This document shows positions 61,896-64,000 of a DNA stretch of 64,000 bases, one piece after another; position 1 is the first letter of the stretch; each line of letters begins with the position of its first letter. The DNA is from Roseibacillus sp. (GTDB lineage Bacteria; Verrucomicrobiota; Verrucomicrobiia; Verrucomicrobiales; Akkermansiaceae): positions 1 to 64,000 of the forward strand of contig NZAC01000019.1 in NCBI GenBank assembly GCA_002686085.1, read 5' to 3'. The notes beneath the pieces were generated by a model. The model was not told the origin of the DNA. It saw only the letters and a program-made list of their open reading frames with translations, and ran no database searches. The position numbers were made by a program, and so were the translations under genes.

Positions 61896-63232
61896 CGAAT
61901 TCTTCCAACCGACGAGCCTTCCTGAGAGGAGTTGGAGCCTGCCTGTTCCTTCCCACTCTGGAAAGCATGGGAGCGCCAGCCCCAGGGTTGAAAGGCGGAA
62001 AGGCGGGCTCGGCGACAAGGTTGGCTTATCTTTACTTTCCCAATGGTGCCGCAGCGGGCTCATGGGCTCCGAGCAAAGTGGGCCCGGATGGGAGCCTAGA
62101 GAGGTTGAATGACTGGATGTCTCCTCTGGAACCTCATAAGCGGGATCTGGTGGTGACCCGTAACCTGTGGACACCACGCGGAAACGGCCACGGAGCAGGA
62201 ACTGCAACCTGGCTGACCGGGGGAGCTTTTGATGGGCGTCGAAACGACGTAGGGAGTGCTTCGGTCGATCAAATGGTAGCTCAGCACCTTTCCGCATCAC
62301 CGCTTCCTTCGTTGGAGGTTAGCACGAGTGGAGAGGGAAGTTTCTCTGGAAGTCTCTCGAGGAATTGCCTGTCGTGGACCTCCCGCGATACGCCGGCAGT
62401 TCGTGAGACCGTGCCCCGGGCTATCTTCGACAAGCTCTTTCGGCGGTCCAAGGAAGGGTTCGTCAACAAAAGTGTCCTCGACCTCGTTCTTTCCCAGTCG
62501 AAAGATCTCAAACGCAGAGCAAGCAGGGCTGACCAGCGCAAGATTGATGAGTACTTCGATGCGGTCCGGTCGGTTGAAAAGCGCCTTGCATTTGCCGAGA
62601 AGCAGAGCCTGCGCATGGGTGAGGACCGGGCCTTGACGGATACGCTTCGGCGGCCGCAGCCTGGGATCCCGTCAAGTCATGAGGAATACGTTCGTCAGCT
62701 GCTGGACCTGATGGCCCTTGCATTCTGGTCCGGTGCAACACGGGTCTCAACCTTCATGCTCGATCATGGACAGAGTAATCGCTACTTCAACTTTCTTCCT
62801 GGTGTGAAGGGGACGTGGCATGCCCTTTCCCACTGGAAAAATGCCAGTGGACGTACCGAGGATGACGATGGACTCACGAAGTGGGACAGTGTTCGGAGTA
62901 AGAAAGATCAATACAACGAGGTTACCAGGTGGCACCACTCTCAGCTTGCGTGGTTCCTTGACCGGCTCAAGGGGCTCGAAGATGGTGACGGCGCCACGGT
63001 TTTAGAGCGTTCGATGATCGTTTATGGCTCAAGCCTTGCGGATGGGGATGAACACGCAGAGAAAGATCTGCCGATCCTGGTGGCTGGAGGTGGAGATGGA
63101 ACGATCAGGACGGGGCGGTATGCCGATCATGCCAGGAGCACTTCCATGTCTCGTTTGCACCTTGCGATGATGCAGCGAATGGGAGTGCCCTCCGACCGGT
63201 TTGCGGAAACCGACGAGCCCTTGGTCCTCTAA
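61892..63232 (+). CDS. DUF1552 protein (Tat-exported)
   Basis: A 446-residue DUF1552 protein, always found beside DUF1592-type cytochrome proteins. The start ATG overlaps the stop of the cytochrome gene. It has a Tat signal (SSNRRAFLRGVGACLFLPTLES), then RLAYLYFPNGAAAGSW, LVVTRNLWTPRGNGHGAGTATWLTGG, SSHEEYVRQLLDLMALAFWSGATRVSTFMLDHGQSNRYF, and DGDEHAEKDLPILVAGGG. By fold it is related to DUF1501 proteins. Function not established. Confidence 0.93.
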   Translation: MTNSSNRRAFLRGVGACLFLPTLESMGAPAPGLKGGKAGSATRLAYLYFPNGAAAGSWAPSKVGPDGSLERLNDWMSPLEPHKRDLVVTRNLWTPRGNGHGAGTATWLTGGAFDGRRNDVGSASVDQMVAQHLSASPLPSLEVSTSGEGSFSGSLSRNCLSWTSRDTPAVRETVPRAIFDKLFRRSKEGFVNKSVLDLVLSQSKDLKRRASRADQRKIDEYFDAVRSVEKRLAFAEKQSLRMGEDRALTDTLRRPQPGIPSSHEEYVRQLLDLMALAFWSGATRVSTFMLDHGQSNRYFNFLPGVKGTWHALSHWKNASGRTEDDDGLTKWDSVRSKKDQYNEVTRWHHSQLAWFLDRLKGLEDGDGATVLERSMIVYGSSLADGDEHAEKDLPILVAGGGDGTIRTGRYADHARSTSMSRLHLAMMQRMGVPSDRFAETDEPLVL

Positions 63233-63252
63233 GAGATTCTTTTGCTTCTCCG

Positions 63253-64000
63253 ATGGCGTCTCGCGACCTTTTCAGCATAGTCACAGGATTCACGCTTTGT
63301 CTGGTGTTCGTCGGGTGCAGGGAGAAGAACAGGGATGAAGTTGAGATTCGTGAAGAAGGATCTGCAGCTGTCCCTGCGGTTCTCCCTGTTGATGAGCTGA
63401 TCAGGTTAGAGGTTAGGGCAGTCTCACCCGGACGGAAGGATTCTTCGATCCACCAGATCTTGGAGGTAACCCCCGTCAAAGAGCTGAGGCGAGAAGAAGC
63501 TGGAGAACCTGACGGCGGGTGGCAATCTGAAACCCTGAGTAAAGTAGTGTCAAAAAGGCTGAAGTCTCTTCTGCGAGCAGGGGACCGCCAGGTGCTTGCG
63601 GATGAATTTGCATCTACGGAGTTACGACCGTCCCTGCTGATTGAAAAACAATATCATGGAGGACTTCGGACCCTGCGGCCACGAGGCCAGCTCGGTGCAG
63701 TGACCCGGCACAAGGGATGGGCAGGTTTTGCCGCAGCGCGGGGTATTTTGCTTGGTGAAGATCCGGCACGACTACTTAAGAGTCTCTCGATCAAGGTTAT
63801 CGATTTGAAAGAGCTCAAGTCCGAATTTTCTGCTGAATTGTTGATGGAAATGGGGATTGGGGGGGGCGGCGATGAGTCTCTCCGGCAGATCAATGCAACG
63901 TGGTTTACTCGTTGGACGAAGGAAAGTCCGCCTCGGCTTTCCTATCTGCAGGTGGAACATTACGAAGAGTGCTGGTTAGGACCGGGTCAGAGATTTGTTG
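63253..64000 (+). CDS. Putative lipoprotein, N-terminal part (cut by the window end)
   Basis: ATG 63253, 20 bases after the DUF1552 stop, opens a frame that runs to the end of the window (249 codons). The N terminus is a lipoprotein signal (FSIVTGFTLCLVFVGCREK, lipobox FVGC). The mature part is mixed: KVVSKRLKSLLRAGDRQVLADEFASTELRPS, AGFAAARGILLGEDPARLLKSLSIKVIDL, and a beta-like end (LSYLQVEHYEECWLGPGQRF). In related operons an FG-GAP/CRTAC1-type protein often follows, so this may be the start of one, but the repeats are not yet visible. Confidence 0.7.
   Translation, partial: MASRDLFSIVTGFTLCLVFVGCREKNRDEVEIREEGSAAVPAVLPVDELIRLEVRAVSPGRKDSSIHQILEVTPVKELRREEAGEPDGGWQSETLSKVVSKRLKSLLRAGDRQVLADEFASTELRPSLLIEKQYHGGLRTLRPRGQLGAVTRHKGWAGFAAARGILLGEDPARLLKSLSIKVIDLKELKSEFSAELLMEMGIGGGGDESLRQINATWFTRWTKESPPRLSYLQVEHYEECWLGPGQRFV

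Overview
The window most likely comes from a Verrucomicrobiota chromosome (Verrucomicrobiales-like), less likely from another member of the Planctomycetota-Verrucomicrobiota group. The main reasons are several families of planctomycete-type cytochrome proteins (DUF1549/DUF1553, DUF1592-type) paired with DUF1501 or DUF1552 proteins, PEP-CTERM proteins, an LpxC-FabZ fusion next to a separate LpxA (so LPS is made), an archaeal/eukaryotic-type prolyl-tRNA synthetase, and many exported beta-propeller, sulfatase and discoidin or LamG proteins. No phage, transposase, CRISPR or rRNA was seen. This identification is inference from gene content only.

Layout. 1-14400 is mixed housekeeping: the end of proS, an exported propeller, recQ, a PhoX-like protein, an Ala/Pro-rich membrane protein with a possible 26-residue membrane peptide, trxA, hemL, a PEP-CTERM gene with a strong terminator, a secreted SH3/BamE-like protein, a probably frameshifted mini PEP-CTERM gene, lpxA, an orphan zinc/manganese-binding lipoprotein-type receptor and a CPA2 antiporter. 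14456-19098 holds hrpA and a secreted protein. 19108-28230 is a head-to-head block of two cytochrome/DUF1501 gene pairs around a 155-bp divergent region with a 14-bp perfect palindrome. One pair carries a LamG domain and the other a discoidin domain.

28278-33130 holds lpxC/fabZ with a coupled lipoprotein gene, an RluA-type pseudouridine synthase, a Nif3-like protein, mpg and two head-to-head tRNA-Gly genes (CCC and TCC anticodons). 33163-41251 is an exopolysaccharide export group (secreted helical protein, outer-membrane barrel, Wzc-like tyrosine autokinase, short Wza-like protein) followed by a PDZ protein and a Prc-type protease. 41274-45023 has a YggS-type PLP protein, a DUF971 protein, and a response regulator/histidine kinase pair whose periplasmic part is built of discoidin-like domains.

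45245-57471 is rich in exported proteins: a PDZ/toroid/HEAT protein, a glucose dehydrogenase-like enzyme, a tight three-gene module (963-residue protein with a methyltransferase-like domain fused to a PQQ-type propeller, then a second propeller, then a heme-c protein with squalene-cyclase-like repeats), a PQQ sugar dehydrogenase-like protein and a sulfatase. 57630-59180 is an AT-richer membrane protein gene that looks foreign. 59460-64000 is a third cytochrome operon (DUF1592-type, DUF1552, and a lipoprotein cut by the window end).

Taken together, much of the window appears to serve the cell envelope and the handling of extracellular glycans: export and sensing of polysaccharide, sulfate removal, and periplasmic redox chemistry on sugars. 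The best candidate for an undescribed system is the three-gene exported module at 49175-54376. The discoidin-sensor two-component pair is the next most interesting.
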